Below the pieces are notes generated by a model that saw nothing but the letters and a program-made list of their open reading frames with translations, ran no database searches and was not told the DNA's origin. From Bradyrhizobium sp. MOS003 (GTDB taxonomy: Bacteria; Pseudomonadota; Alphaproteobacteria; Rhizobiales; Xanthobacteraceae): 64,000 nucleotides of DNA. Shown piece by piece: positions 15,445 to 24,712 of this stretch. Within the stretch, counting starts at the first letter, position 1, and every line of letters begins with the position of its first letter. Made by a program: the position numbers and the translations under genes. The stretch spans positions 930,001-994,000 of the forward strand of contig NZ_PYFW01000001.1 of NCBI RefSeq assembly GCF_003020125.1, written 5' to 3'.

Positions 15445-15546
15445 GAGTTGCGGCCACCTTGCTGAGGATCAAAGCGGCGGGAACTGGCCGGTCTAGCGTC
15501 AACGCCCCACATGGATGGGGTATCGATCGAGTTGCGAAAGGACGCC

Positions 15547-17373
15547 ATGCCGGTACCGATGAATCAACCGGACGGACTTGCCGGGATCAGGACGCTGCCG
15601 CAACTGCTGCGCTGGCGCGTCAAGGCGACGCCGGCGGCGGAGGCGTATCGGCATTTTGATGCGACCGCACAGCGCTGGGTCAGCCAGTCCTGGCACGAGA
15701 TCGATGCGGAATTCGAGCTGTGGCGGCGCTCGCTCGCCGCGGAGGAGTTTGCGCCGGGCGAGCGCGTCGCCATCCTGATGCCGAACGGCATTGCGCATAT
15801 CGCCATGGACCAGGCGGCGCTGTCGCGGGGCCTCGTGCCGGTGCCGATGCATGCCGTCGACAACCCCGACAGCATCGCCTATGTCCTGGTCGATTCCGGC
15901 GCGCTGCTGCTGTTCGTCGATACGCTGGAGCGTTGGCAGGCGATCGTGGCGACCGGCCAGCCGCTCGACCATCTCAAGCGCGTCGTCTGCGCGGATGCGG
16001 GCGGGCTGATCACGCCGGATGCGCGAATCGTCGGGCTCGACCACTGGCTCGCACAAGCACCCGGTGCGACCGCGCCGCTGCCCGACGTCGCGATCCAGCC
16101 GGACGACCTCGCCGCCATCGTCTACACCTCGGGCACGACCGGGCGGCCGAAGGGCGTGATGCTGTCGCACGGCAACGTGGTCGCCAATGTGAAGGCGATC
16201 GCGCATCGCATCGCCGCCGAACCGGGCGACGTCTTCCTGTCCTTCCTGCCGCTGTCGCACACGTTCGAGCGCACCGGCGGTTATTACTACCCGATCGCGG
16301 CCGGCGCCTGCGTCGCCTATGCCCGCTCGGTGCCGCAACTCTCGGAGGATCTGAAGCATGTGCGGCCGACGGTGTTGGTCTCGGTGCCGCGGATCTACGA
16401 GCGCATCTACGCGCTGATCATGCAGCATCGCGCATCCGCGGGAAGCATCGAGCGCGCGCTACTCGACCTCACCATCGCCGTCGGCGGGCGGCGTTTCGAT
16501 GCGCGGCAGCGGCATGGCGTGCCGTCGCCGCTCGACCGGCTGGCCTGGCCGCTGCTGAAGCGGATCGTCGCCGACAAGGTGCTGGCCCAGCTCGGCGGCC
16601 GCCTGCGTGTCGCGGTCTCCGGCGGCGCGCCGATTGCGGCGCCCGTCATCCGCCTGTTCCTAGCCCTCGGGCTCGACGTGCTTCAGGGCTACGGTATGAC
16701 CGAGACCTCGCCGGTGGTCTCCGTCAACACCATCGACGACAATGATCCGCACTCGGTCGGCCATGTTCTCGACGGCGTCGAGGTCAAGCTGGGCGAGAAC
16801 GACGAATTGCTGGTGCGCGGCCCCAGCGTGATGGTCGGCTATTGGCACAAGCCGGCCGAGACGCGCCGCGCCAAGGACGCCGACGGCTGGCTGCATACCG
16901 GCGACCAGGCCCGCATCGAGAACGGGCGCATCACCATCACCGGCCGCATCAAGGACATCCTGGTGACGTCGACCGGCGAGAAGATCGCGCCGGTGGATCT
17001 GGAGACCGCGATCCTCGCCGATCCCTTGTTCGAGCAGGCGCTGGTGGTCGGCGAGCAGCGGCCGTTCCTCACCGCCCTGGTCGTGCTCAATGCCAAGGCC
17101 TGGGTCGAGGAGAAGGAAAGGCTGGCTGCGCGCGGCCAGCAAGGCGGCGCTGCGGAGCGGGCCGCGCTGCTGGCACGAATCGCGGCGGCCGTGAAGTCCT
17201 ATCCGTCCTACGCGACCCCGCGCGCGGTGTGGTGGACGCTGGATCCGTGGACCATTGCCGCGGGCCTGCTCACGCCGACGCTGAAGAACAAGCGGCCCGC
17301 GCTCGAACGCCACTTCGCAGACGAGATCGAACACGTCTATGCGAAGAAGCCCGCGGCGATAACGCCGACGTGA
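15547..17373 (+). CDS. long-chain acyl-CoA synthetase (AMP-forming, FAA1-like)
   Basis: A 608-residue ANL-superfamily ligase that activates fatty acids to acyl-CoA through an acyl-adenylate. The P-loop YTSGTTGRPKG, the motif YGMTETSP and the hinge segment TGRIKDILVTSTGEKIAP, with the CoA-phase GEKIAP, are present. AAGGA lies just before ATG 15547, which is preferred over ATG 15511. The next gene, about 95 bases downstream on the same strand, is oleate hydratase, so the two may serve unsaturated-fatty-acid handling. It is one of four ANL ligases in the window (others at 35869, 43866 and 59981), and is closest to the long-chain, FAA1-type subgroup. Confidence 0.92.
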   Translation: MPVPMNQPDGLAGIRTLPQLLRWRVKATPAAEAYRHFDATAQRWVSQSWHEIDAEFELWRRSLAAEEFAPGERVAILMPNGIAHIAMDQAALSRGLVPVPMHAVDNPDSIAYVLVDSGALLLFVDTLERWQAIVATGQPLDHLKRVVCADAGGLITPDARIVGLDHWLAQAPGATAPLPDVAIQPDDLAAIVYTSGTTGRPKGVMLSHGNVVANVKAIAHRIAAEPGDVFLSFLPLSHTFERTGGYYYPIAAGACVAYARSVPQLSEDLKHVRPTVLVSVPRIYERIYALIMQHRASAGSIERALLDLTIAVGGRRFDARQRHGVPSPLDRLAWPLLKRIVADKVLAQLGGRLRVAVSGGAPIAAPVIRLFLALGLDVLQGYGMTETSPVVSVNTIDDNDPHSVGHVLDGVEVKLGENDELLVRGPSVMVGYWHKPAETRRAKDADGWLHTGDQARIENGRITITGRIKDILVTSTGEKIAPVDLETAILADPLFEQALVVGEQRPFLTALVVLNAKAWVEEKERLAARGQQGGAAERAALLARIAAAVKSYPSYATPRAVWWTLDPWTIAAGLLTPTLKNKRPALERHFADEIEHVYAKKPAAITPT

Positions 17374-17467
17374 TTTCGCCGCGTGTCCCGCTTGATCCAA
17401 CGCAACTTAGGCCGCTGCCTCGCGATGCAATGTCGTTCGTAAATTCGAACGGTAATCGAGGCAAATC

Positions 17468-19027
17468 ATGAAGGCGTACTTCATTGGCGGCGGCATTGGA
17501 TCGCTCGCGGGCGCGGCGTTCCTGATCCGCGACGCGCAGGAGGCAGGGCGTGACATCGTGATCTACGAGGCGCAGTCGCTGGTCGGCGGCAGTCTCGACG
17601 GCGCGCTGCTCGCAAACGGCGCCTATTCGCTGCGCGGTGGCCGCATGCTGACCACCGACCACTACGAATGCACCTGGGATCTGCTCTCCAGCATTCCCTC
17701 GCTCGAGCATCCGGCCCTCAGCGTGCGCGACGAGACCATCGCGTTCAACGAGGACAACCCTGCCGACTCGAAGGCGCGGCTGGTCGACCGCAACCGCTTC
17801 AAGGTCGACGTCTCGCATATGGGTTTTTCCGCGCGCGACCGGCTCGAGCTGCTGCGGTTGACGGAGGCCTCCGAGGAGGCGCTCGGCAACAGCCGCATCA
17901 CCGATTGGCTCTCGCCGAAATTCTTCGAATCCAATTTCTGGTACATGTGGCAGACCACCTTCGCGTTCCAGCCCTGGCACAGCGCGGTCGAGCTGAAGCG
18001 CTATCTGCACCGCTTCATGAGCGAGTTTCCGCGCATCGAGACGCTCGCCGGCGTCAAGCGCACCGTCTACAATCAGTATGATGCGATCGTGCGGCCGCTG
18101 GTGGACTGGCTGAAGCGGCAGGGTGTGCAGTTCGTGCGCGGCACTGCAGTCACCGACATGGCGATCGAAGACGAGGACGGACGTTTGCGGGTGCGCCAGC
18201 TCGTGCTCGACCGCGACGGCCGTACCGCCAATGTCCGGCTCGAGGACGGCGACCTCGTGTTCTTCCAGAACGGCTCGATGACGGACGCCTCGAGCCTGGG
18301 CTCGATGACCGAGCCGCCGACGCGCCTCACCAAGAAAGACAGCCAGGGCTGGGCGCTGTGGGAGACGATCGCGCAGGGACGTCCAGAATTCGGCAATCCC
18401 GCCGCCTTCAACAGCTCGATCCCGGAATCCTATTGGCTGTCCTTCACCGTCACCTGCCGCGATCCACGCTTCTTCGACCAGATGGAGGCATTCTCCGGCA
18501 ATACGGCCGGCACGGGCGGTCTCGTGACGTTCAAGGATTCCAACTGGCTGATGTCGGTCGTGCTCTATCACCAGCCGCATTTCGCCGGTCAGCCGCGGAA
18601 CGTGCAGGTGTTCTGGGGCTACGCGCTGCATCCCGACCGCGTCGGCAATTTCGTCGCCAAGACGATGTCCGAATGCGGCGGCGCGGAAATTCTGAAGGAG
18701 CTGTGCGGCCATCTGAATTTCGATGGCGCCGTGTTCGAAGACGCGATCTGCATTCCCTGCCGCATGCCCTACATCACCAGCATGTTCATGCCGCGCAATC
18801 TGGCCGATCGGCCGCTGCCCGTGCCGAAGAATTCGGTCAACCTCGCATTCGTCAGCCAGTTCGTCGAAATCCCCGACGACGTCGTGTTCACCGTGGAATA
18901 TTCGGTGCGCGCGGCGCAGATGGCGGTCTATCAGCTGATGAAGATCGATCGTCCGGTGCCCCCGGTGACGCGGCACGACAAGTCGCTCGCGGTGATCTTC
19001 GCGACGCTGGAGAAGGCGTTCGCGTGA
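17468..19027 (+). CDS. ohyA: oleate hydratase
   Basis: A 519-residue FAD-binding oleate hydratase (myosin-cross-reactive antigen family), which adds water to the cis-9 double bond of oleate to give 10-hydroxystearate. The N-terminal FAD motif GGGIGSLAGAAFLIRD (8-23), the family stretch GGRMLTTDHYECTWDLLSSIPSLE and the FWYMWQTTFAFQPWHSA region are diagnostic. GAGG precedes the start. In other bacteria the enzyme detoxifies unsaturated fatty acids or prepares them for degradation. It stands immediately downstream of an acyl-CoA synthetase, a plausible partner. It is at the short end of the family size range but looks intact. Confidence 0.93.
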   Translation: MKAYFIGGGIGSLAGAAFLIRDAQEAGRDIVIYEAQSLVGGSLDGALLANGAYSLRGGRMLTTDHYECTWDLLSSIPSLEHPALSVRDETIAFNEDNPADSKARLVDRNRFKVDVSHMGFSARDRLELLRLTEASEEALGNSRITDWLSPKFFESNFWYMWQTTFAFQPWHSAVELKRYLHRFMSEFPRIETLAGVKRTVYNQYDAIVRPLVDWLKRQGVQFVRGTAVTDMAIEDEDGRLRVRQLVLDRDGRTANVRLEDGDLVFFQNGSMTDASSLGSMTEPPTRLTKKDSQGWALWETIAQGRPEFGNPAAFNSSIPESYWLSFTVTCRDPRFFDQMEAFSGNTAGTGGLVTFKDSNWLMSVVLYHQPHFAGQPRNVQVFWGYALHPDRVGNFVAKTMSECGGAEILKELCGHLNFDGAVFEDAICIPCRMPYITSMFMPRNLADRPLPVPKNSVNLAFVSQFVEIPDDVVFTVEYSVRAAQMAVYQLMKIDRPVPPVTRHDKSLAVIFATLEKAFA

Positions 19028-19030
19028 GAG

Positions 19031-19627
19031 CTACCTGAACGGATCCTGGATCGACGGCGCCGACTGCCGGATACGGCGCACGCTCACCGGCGTGCCGTCG
19101 GAGACGAACAGCAGTTCGTAGCGGCGGCCCTCGCTGTCGGTGGCGGAGCAGGTGACGTCGTTGACCTTCTTCGCAGCGAAATTGCCGGTCTGGCGGCAGA
19201 TGCCCGTGGAGGTCTGCTCGGCCGGCACCGGCAGGCCGTCCACCTTCGGCCGGTCCTTGGAGTTGAGCAGCATGCGGTCGATCGGCAACTCGTAGGAATT
19301 GTCGTCGGCCCGCTTGCCGTTCTCGCCTGAAAACGACACGACGTGATTGGCATCGGAGGGGTCATCGACCGCGACCGAGAAATTGACCCGGCCCTTGTCG
19401 CCATGGGCGTAGGCGACCGTCTTGCAGGCAAAGGTGCGACCGGCGACCTTGAGCGTCTTGCAGTGGCCGGACATCAGCGCCAGCAAGTCGATGTAGGAAT
19501 TCTGCAGAATTTGCGGATTGTGAACCCTAGTCGGGCTCAAAGTTTCGGCGAAACAAGGGCTTGCGACGGCAGTAAGGGTCGCGCTCAGCACCAGCGCGGC
19601 GACCTGCGGCCGTCTGCATACGCGCAT
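19031..19627 (-). CDS. secreted hypothetical protein
   Basis: A 198-residue protein with a signal peptide (1-26, ending CFA) and no known domain. The mature part is beta-rich and has four cysteines (HCKTLKVAGRTFACKT; GICRQTG; VTCSATD), suggesting two periplasmic disulfides. ATG 19627 directly precedes the signal sequence; the 26 upstream codons have none. It converges with oleate hydratase, the stops being 3 bases apart. Function is unknown. Confidence 0.7.
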   Translation of the reverse strand: MRVCRRPQVAALVLSATLTAVASPCFAETLSPTRVHNPQILQNSYIDLLALMSGHCKTLKVAGRTFACKTVAYAHGDKGRVNFSVAVDDPSDANHVVSFSGENGKRADDNSYELPIDRMLLNSKDRPKVDGLPVPAEQTSTGICRQTGNFAAKKVNDVTCSATDSEGRRYELLFVSDGTPVSVRRIRQSAPSIQDPFR

Positions 19628-19792
19628 CGAGGGTCTCCTCCCCGAGGTTAAATCGCAAATTGATCGCGATCGCGCTTGTCCCGCAAGCTTTCTCTGGAAT
19701 ACCACAGCGTCACCCCGACGGCGATTCGTCCAAATCGCCCAAGCCGTCCCGCAGGCACTTGCCGTCAGGCCGGTGTTTTTTTCGTGGCGGCC

Positions 19793-21106
19793 TCAGCCCG
19801 TCGCGGCCTGCCAGCGCGTATCGCGAAGCGAGGGCCGGCGGTGCAGGCGGGCATCCAGCACGGCGCCGGCGCGGGCGAGCTCGCCGCTGCGCATCAGGGC
19901 GACGATGTAGGTGTCCTCGATCAACTCGCGCTGGGCGTGGCTGCCGCCAATCCGCACGACCTCGCGGAGAACGGGCGCGAGCGTTTGCGCGCAAGTCCCG
20001 TAATCCTCCTCGGCAAAGGCGGCCAGCGCGCGGAAGATCGCGGGCACCACGGGGCCGGCCGGCAGCTTGCCCTCGGCGAGCCGCTGCTCGATGGTCGCAA
20101 GGCGCGCGCCGAGCGCGGCGTGGTTTTGCGTCGCCGCCGCGAACAGGGCCATGTGGATGTCGGCGAAGGACAGGCCCGACTTCGGAAACAGCTTTTGCGC
20201 GCTGGCATCGGCGTCGAGCCACAGCGCTTTCGGCACGGTGTGTCCGTAGGCCGACAGGCGCCACAGCAGCGACGCCGCGTCGGTCACGAGGTTGAGCGGC
20301 GGCGCCTGCGTGACGGAAGGCTGAAGCACGTCGGCATAGATCGACAACGCGCGCGCCGCATGGCCATGCTCGAGTGCGCCAAGCGCCTGGTGCCAGCGGA
20401 TGTGGCCGTGCAGGATTCCGGCGCGGTCGTAAGAGGGAATCCAGTCGTCGACGAGACGGTCGGCTGCCTCGATCGAGCCGTCCTCGAACATCGCGTGCAG
20501 CACCGCATGCGCGGCGTGGGCGTTGGCCCGGCGCATATTGAAGCCGCGCTCGGTCACGGCGCGGCCGCGTGCGACGTCGCCATTCTCGGTCATCGCCCAA
20601 CCGGCCATGGTGAGAAACCACCAGTCCTCGCCGTAATGCCGCGCGAGCCCCTCGCACAGCTCATGCCGCGCGCGGTCGTGGTCGGCCATGCCGGAGAAGG
20701 CGAACAGGCCGAACGCGCCGAGCGGCAGCGACAGCACCAAGGCATCGCGCGGCCAGCTCTCGATGTGTCTCCGCGTCGATGCGATCGCCTCAGGCAGCCG
20801 TCCTTCGATCGCCAGCGCCAGCGTCTCGACATGCGAGCGCTCGCGCTCCGTGCCGCGCTTGGCGACCAGCTCGCGCGCGTGCGCCGCCTTGCCTCGGGCC
20901 TGATCGCCCTGCTGGTAGAAAGCGTGCACCCGGGCACGGGCGATATGGGGAAGTGCGAAGTCCGGGTCGGCCGCAATCGCGCGCTCCAGCGTCTCCGCCG
21001 TGCCGGTCCACCCCGCGAGCATGAGGTCGATGCCCTCGCGATAGGCGGATGCGGCCGCATCGGAGGTGGTGGAGAGCGGCAGGCCGTAGCGGTCTTGATG
21101 TGCCAT
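19793..21106 (-). CDS. TTC38-like tetratricopeptide-repeat protein
   Basis: A 437-residue protein related to tetratricopeptide repeat protein 38. The N-terminus (SDAAASAYREGIDLMLAGW) and degenerate TPR helices over the full length, such as AIAADPDFALPHIARARVHAF, are typical; there is no signal peptide. TPR folds mediate protein-protein contacts and the partner is unknown. It begins 15 bases after the stop of the aldo/keto reductase gene, which suggests one operon. No enzyme motif was found. Confidence 0.85.
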   Translation of the reverse strand: MAHQDRYGLPLSTTSDAAASAYREGIDLMLAGWTGTAETLERAIAADPDFALPHIARARVHAFYQQGDQARGKAAHARELVAKRGTERERSHVETLALAIEGRLPEAIASTRRHIESWPRDALVLSLPLGAFGLFAFSGMADHDRARHELCEGLARHYGEDWWFLTMAGWAMTENGDVARGRAVTERGFNMRRANAHAAHAVLHAMFEDGSIEAADRLVDDWIPSYDRAGILHGHIRWHQALGALEHGHAARALSIYADVLQPSVTQAPPLNLVTDAASLLWRLSAYGHTVPKALWLDADASAQKLFPKSGLSFADIHMALFAAATQNHAALGARLATIEQRLAEGKLPAGPVVPAIFRALAAFAEEDYGTCAQTLAPVLREVVRIGGSHAQRELIEDTYIVALMRSGELARAGAVLDARLHRRPSLRDTRWQAATG

Positions 21107-21121
21107 CGACGTCTCCCGCTC

Positions 21122-22144
21122 TCACGCCGTCCGCGCGCGGCGGCCTTCGATCGGGTAGGCCGGATCATTGTAGCCCGGCGTCGAGGGGTGGCCCGGCACG
21201 ACCAGCCGGTCGATCAGGGCCTCGTCCTCCGCGGTGAAGCGATAGTCGAGCGCGCTGATGTAGCCGTCCCACTGCTCCTCGGTGCGCGGGCCCGCAACGA
21301 TCGAGGAGACGAAGGCGGAGTTGAGCACCCAGGCGACTGCGAGCTGGCCGGCGGTGATACCCTTCTTCTCGGCGTGGCTTTTGATCTCCTGCGCGAGTTG
21401 CAGCGATTCCGGCCGCCATTCGGTCTGCATCATGCGGGTGTCGTTGCGGCCGGCGCGGGTCTCCTTGTCGGGGGCGGCATCCGGCTTGTACTTGCCGGTG
21501 AGCACGCCGCGCGCCAGCGGACTGTAGGGCACGATGCCGAGGCCGTAATAGGAGCAGGCCGGGAAGTGCTCGACCTCGGGCATGCGGTTCATCGCGTTGT
21601 AATAGGGCTGGCTCACCGCGGGCCGGTCGATGCCGAGGCGGTCGCAGATGTTGCAGATCTCGGCAACGCGCCAGGCGCGGTAGTTCGACACGCCGAAATA
21701 GCGCACCTTTCCCGCGCGGATCAGATCGCCCATCGCGCGCACCGTCTCCTCCAGCGGAGTCGCATGGTCTTCCTTGTGCAGATAGTAGATGTCGATGTGA
21801 TCGGTGCCGAGCCGCTTCAGGCTCTCATCCGCCGCCTGCAGCACCCAGCGCCGCGACAGGCCGACGCGGTTGGGATCGCTGCCCATCCCAGTGTTCATGG
21901 GGTTGGCGAGTTTCGTGGCGAGCACCCAGTTGTGACGATTGCTTGCGACGGCGCGGCCGACGACCTCTTCGGAGGCACCTTTCGAATAGGCATCCGCCGT
22001 GTCGATGAAATTGATCCCGGCATCGTGCGCCTTGGCGATGATCCGTTTCGACGAGGCTTCATCGGTCGGCCCGCCGAACATCATGGTGCCCAGACAGATC
22101 GGCGACACTTTCAGGCCGCTGCGGCCGAGCTGACGGTATTGCAT
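21122..22144 (-). CDS. aldo/keto reductase
   Basis: A 340-residue NADPH-dependent aldo/keto reductase, (alpha/beta)8 barrel. The catalytic tetrad can be read in FIDTADAYSKG (Asp, Tyr), LATKLAN (Lys) and IYYLHKED (His). ATG 22144 is used because the 12 codons before it fall outside the family alignment (start MQYRQLGRSGLKVSPICLG). The subgroup resembles general stress YajO/YghZ-type reductases; the carbonyl substrate is not known. It is first in a probable operon with the TTC38-like gene. Confidence 0.92.
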   Translation of the reverse strand: MQYRQLGRSGLKVSPICLGTMMFGGPTDEASSKRIIAKAHDAGINFIDTADAYSKGASEEVVGRAVASNRHNWVLATKLANPMNTGMGSDPNRVGLSRRWVLQAADESLKRLGTDHIDIYYLHKEDHATPLEETVRAMGDLIRAGKVRYFGVSNYRAWRVAEICNICDRLGIDRPAVSQPYYNAMNRMPEVEHFPACSYYGLGIVPYSPLARGVLTGKYKPDAAPDKETRAGRNDTRMMQTEWRPESLQLAQEIKSHAEKKGITAGQLAVAWVLNSAFVSSIVAGPRTEEQWDGYISALDYRFTAEDEALIDRLVVPGHPSTPGYNDPAYPIEGRRARTA

Positions 22145-22193
22145 GGGCGGGTCCTCAACGCTTTCGTTGGGGCGCAGCATAGCCAGCTACAGC

Positions 22194-22278
22194 CGTCATT
22201 GCGAGCGCAGCGAAGCAATCCAGAACTGCGTCTGCGGAGAGATGCTGGATTGATTGCTTCGCTGCGCTCGCAATGACG
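22194..22278. repeat. palindromic intergenic repeat, family A (CGTCATTGCGAG type)
   Basis: An imperfect palindrome with arms CGTCATTGCGAGCGCAGCG and its complement, around a 20-base centre that contains CTGGATT. A second copy is at 54130-54210. It lies between the aldo/keto reductase and thioesterase genes. Confidence 0.85.
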
Positions 22279-22306
22279 GGGAGAAGGCGGCGGCAGCCCC
22301 GACCAA

Positions 22307-22744
22307 CTACCCCGGCCCCTTCAAGATCTTGAATACGCCGTTCGCCATCACGATGCAGCGACCATCGACGGTCACCTCGGTGCTCATGAAGATCAGGCTG
22401 CGGGTCGAGCGCACTACGTGCGGGCGGGAGATCAGGATGTCGCCGATCTGGCCGGCCTCGACGAAATGGGTGTCGAGCTGCACTGTCGCCATGTACTCCT
22501 TGCCCGAGACGTAGCGGGCGGTCATGCCGCAGGTGCGGTCTGCGAAGGTCATCATCACGCCGCCCTGGACCATGCCGCGGCGGTTGTGATGCTTGTCCTC
22601 GGTCGCGAGTGCGAACTCGTGATGACCGTCGACCTTGCGCTCCCACAGGGGGCCGATCAGGTGCATGAAGCCGGTGGTTTCGAGGATGCTCCAGCCCTCT
22701 GATTTGAGCTTTGTAGCGGCCTTGCTCGTCATCTTTCCGTTCAT
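22307..22744 (-). CDS. PaaI-type hotdog-fold thioesterase
   Basis: A 145-residue hotdog-fold thioesterase. The helix motif HHNRRGMVQGGVMMTFADRTCG is the PaaI/YdiI-type active-site region, followed by the beta-sheet sequence VQLDTHFVEAGQIGDILI. Such enzymes hydrolyse aromatic or short acyl-CoA thioesters. Start codons at 22798, 22774 and 22744 are all in frame; 22744 is chosen because GCAGGG lies before it and the family core begins shortly after. It is divergent from the NUDIX gene, with 59 bases between. Confidence 0.85.
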   Translation of the reverse strand: MNGKMTSKAATKLKSEGWSILETTGFMHLIGPLWERKVDGHHEFALATEDKHHNRRGMVQGGVMMTFADRTCGMTARYVSGKEYMATVQLDTHFVEAGQIGDILISRPHVVRSTRSLIFMSTEVTVDGRCIVMANGVFKILKGPG

Positions 22745-22803
22745 CCCTGCAACGCGTCTCTCTCCTCGTTTCATCAGATGCGGTCCTGGTGTAGTCAAGC
22801 ATC

Positions 22804-23430
22804 ATGAGACCTTTCGGCGATGCCACCAGACGGAATATCGAAGCTGCCTGCGCCTCCTTCGCGCGGCTGCCTGACGAGGCTGCGCCGTCGGCGCTGAAGC
22901 GCGCCGCGGTAGTGCTGGCGCTGACTGAAGCCAATGAGGGCGATGACACCGCCTTCCTGCTCACCAAGCGCGCATCGAGCTTGCGCGCGCATCGCGGTCA
23001 GTGGGCGCTGCCGGGCGGACGCTGCGATGCCGGCGAGACGCCCGTCGAGGCGGCGCTGCGGGAGCTCGACGAGGAGCTCGCGCTGAAGCTCTCGGCCGAC
23101 GCGGTGCTCGGTCTGCTCGACGATTATCCGACCCGCTCCGGCTATCTGATCACGCCGGTGGTGGTGTGGGCGGCCGATAGCGCCGCGATCAGGCCGAACC
23201 CGGATGAGGTCGCCTCCGTCCATCGCATCGCGCTCGAGACGATCGAGCGCGACGAGGCCTTCGATTTCACAGCGATCCCCGAGAGCACCCGCCGCGTCAT
23301 CCGCTTCCATCACCGGATGAGCCTGATCCATGCGCCGACGGCGGCCCTGATCTACCAGTTCCGCGAGGTGCTGGCCGGGCGGCAGACCCGCGTCACCGAA
23401 CTGGAACAGCCGGTATTCGCCTGGAAATGA
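22804..23430 (+). CDS. NUDIX hydrolase, CoA-pyrophosphatase-like
   Basis: A 208-residue NUDIX hydrolase. The box GGRCDAGETPVEAALRELDEELAL matches G-x5-E-x7-RE-U-x-EE-x-G-U except for Ala in place of the final Gly. The upstream LTKRASSLRAHRGQWALPGG segment resembles the CoA diphosphatases (NudL/CoAse), which hydrolyse CoA derivatives to acyl-phosphopantetheine and 3',5'-ADP. Hence a role in CoA turnover is possible, next to a thioesterase gene. It has no preceding strong Shine-Dalgarno. Substrate assignment is moderate. Confidence 0.85.
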   Translation: MRPFGDATRRNIEAACASFARLPDEAAPSALKRAAVVLALTEANEGDDTAFLLTKRASSLRAHRGQWALPGGRCDAGETPVEAALRELDEELALKLSADAVLGLLDDYPTRSGYLITPVVVWAADSAAIRPNPDEVASVHRIALETIERDEAFDFTAIPESTRRVIRFHHRMSLIHAPTAALIYQFREVLAGRQTRVTELEQPVFAWK

Positions 23431-23482
23431 AGGTAAACGGCACGTTAACGTGACGGTTACCGGATGCCTGCTAAGAGGCAGC

Positions 23483-24700
23483 ATGCATCATTCGATTCGA
23501 AACAAGCTCGCGCTGGTTCCACTTGCGCTCGTCCTGATCACACCTGCCGCGCGTGGCGGCGCGGCCGACGCGCTGTCGCCTGCGGTCCGCAATGCCAATG
23601 CCCAGCTGCTGTCGCAGTTTTTCGCGCAAGGCGCGGGAGCGTCGCCCGCCGTGCTCGAATATCGCCGCAAGCTCGCCGAATATCAGGCGGCGCGCGCGGC
23701 CTTCGACGCCGAGGCCGGCGCCTATTGGAGCCAGATCTCGGAAAAGCGGAAAGGCCGTAACGCCAAGCGGCGCAGCGGACAGCAGGTGACGCTCGATGAT
23801 TACGTGCTGGAGCATCCGCCGCTCTATAGCGGGCCGAAGAAGCCGGTGAATCCGGAGCCGGAGGAAACGCCGGACCGTCCCGCCAAAAAGCCCATCCCGG
23901 TGGTCGCCGATTTCCTGCGCGCCGCGCAGGAGCTCTACCAGTTCACGCCGCAGCGCCCGGCGAGCGAGATCGAGTTCAAGCGCGCCTATGCGCGCTACGC
24001 GCTGGCCTCCGGGCTGACCCGCGAGCAGGCCGTGCGGGTCTATTCCTTCGAGACCGGCGGCACCGGCAATCACGACGTGCAGGCGGGAATCGAGCATGGC
24101 GGCAAGCGCGCGATCTCGACCGCGATGGGCTACAACCAGCTCCTGACCACCAACAGCGTCGAGCTGCTGGCCGAGCAGGGCCATGAACTCATCCGCGCGC
24201 TCTCCGAGAAGGTAGCACGGACGTCAGGTCCGGCGCGCCAACCGCTAGAGCACAAGCTCGTCGTGCTGAAGAAGATGGTGGGGCATGCGAAATCGGTGCC
24301 CGACACCTGGTCGGAGCACGAGAAGATCGGCAACACCGCGCAGGGCTGGGCCATGCACGCCATGGTGCTCGACATCGACGTCGGGCCGATGCTGCAGACC
24401 CACAAGCTGCTGACCTCAGTGTTGTTCGCCCGCGCCAAGGGTTACAATCGCCCGCTCACCGCAGCCGAGCTCGAGATGATGAACCTCACCGGCGACGGCA
24501 CCGGGCTCGACATGGTGACGATGCCGCAGGCCATGCGCGAGCAGGTGCCGACCTCGAACTTCTTCCAGCGCGGCGGCTACGAACGCAACCCCGTCGCGAT
24601 CCGCCACAACACGGTGGCAAAGCTGCTCGCGGTGACGGACGAGCGGATGGATTCGAACAGCAGCAAACCCGGCGCAAGGGAAATGGCGGCGGCGTTTTAG
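23483..24700 (+). CDS. secreted protein, possible lysozyme-like (transglycosylase) domain
   Basis: A 405-residue protein with a signal peptide (about 1-28). A Pro/Lys-rich linker at 115-138 (KKPVNPEPEETPDRPAKKPIP) separates an N-terminal helical part from a C-terminal domain (about 140-395). The segment YSFETGGTGNHDVQAG (188-202) with Glu190, followed by STAMGYNQL, recalls the catalytic glutamate and substrate-cleft signature of lytic transglycosylases, but the match is partial. ATG 23483 is used, as the preceding 11 codons are not signal-like. If correct it would act on peptidoglycan in the periplasm. Otherwise unknown. Confidence 0.65.
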   Translation: MHHSIRNKLALVPLALVLITPAARGGAADALSPAVRNANAQLLSQFFAQGAGASPAVLEYRRKLAEYQAARAAFDAEAGAYWSQISEKRKGRNAKRRSGQQVTLDDYVLEHPPLYSGPKKPVNPEPEETPDRPAKKPIPVVADFLRAAQELYQFTPQRPASEIEFKRAYARYALASGLTREQAVRVYSFETGGTGNHDVQAGIEHGGKRAISTAMGYNQLLTTNSVELLAEQGHELIRALSEKVARTSGPARQPLEHKLVVLKKMVGHAKSVPDTWSEHEKIGNTAQGWAMHAMVLDIDVGPMLQTHKLLTSVLFARAKGYNRPLTAAELEMMNLTGDGTGLDMVTMPQAMREQVPTSNFFQRGGYERNPVAIRHNTVAKLLAVTDERMDSNSSKPGAREMAAAF

Positions 24701-24712
24701 TCCTCGGCAGCT

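Noticed and set aside
19676..22276. Plus-strand open frame of 866 codons
   Set aside because: Lies antisense over the TTC38-like and aldo/keto reductase genes; it is Arg/Gly/Ala-rich with no domain and is a product of high GC codon bias.
23450..23470. GTTAACGTGACGGTTAC, possible CtrA box
   Set aside because: Only the first TTAA is intact; the second half differs by two bases.
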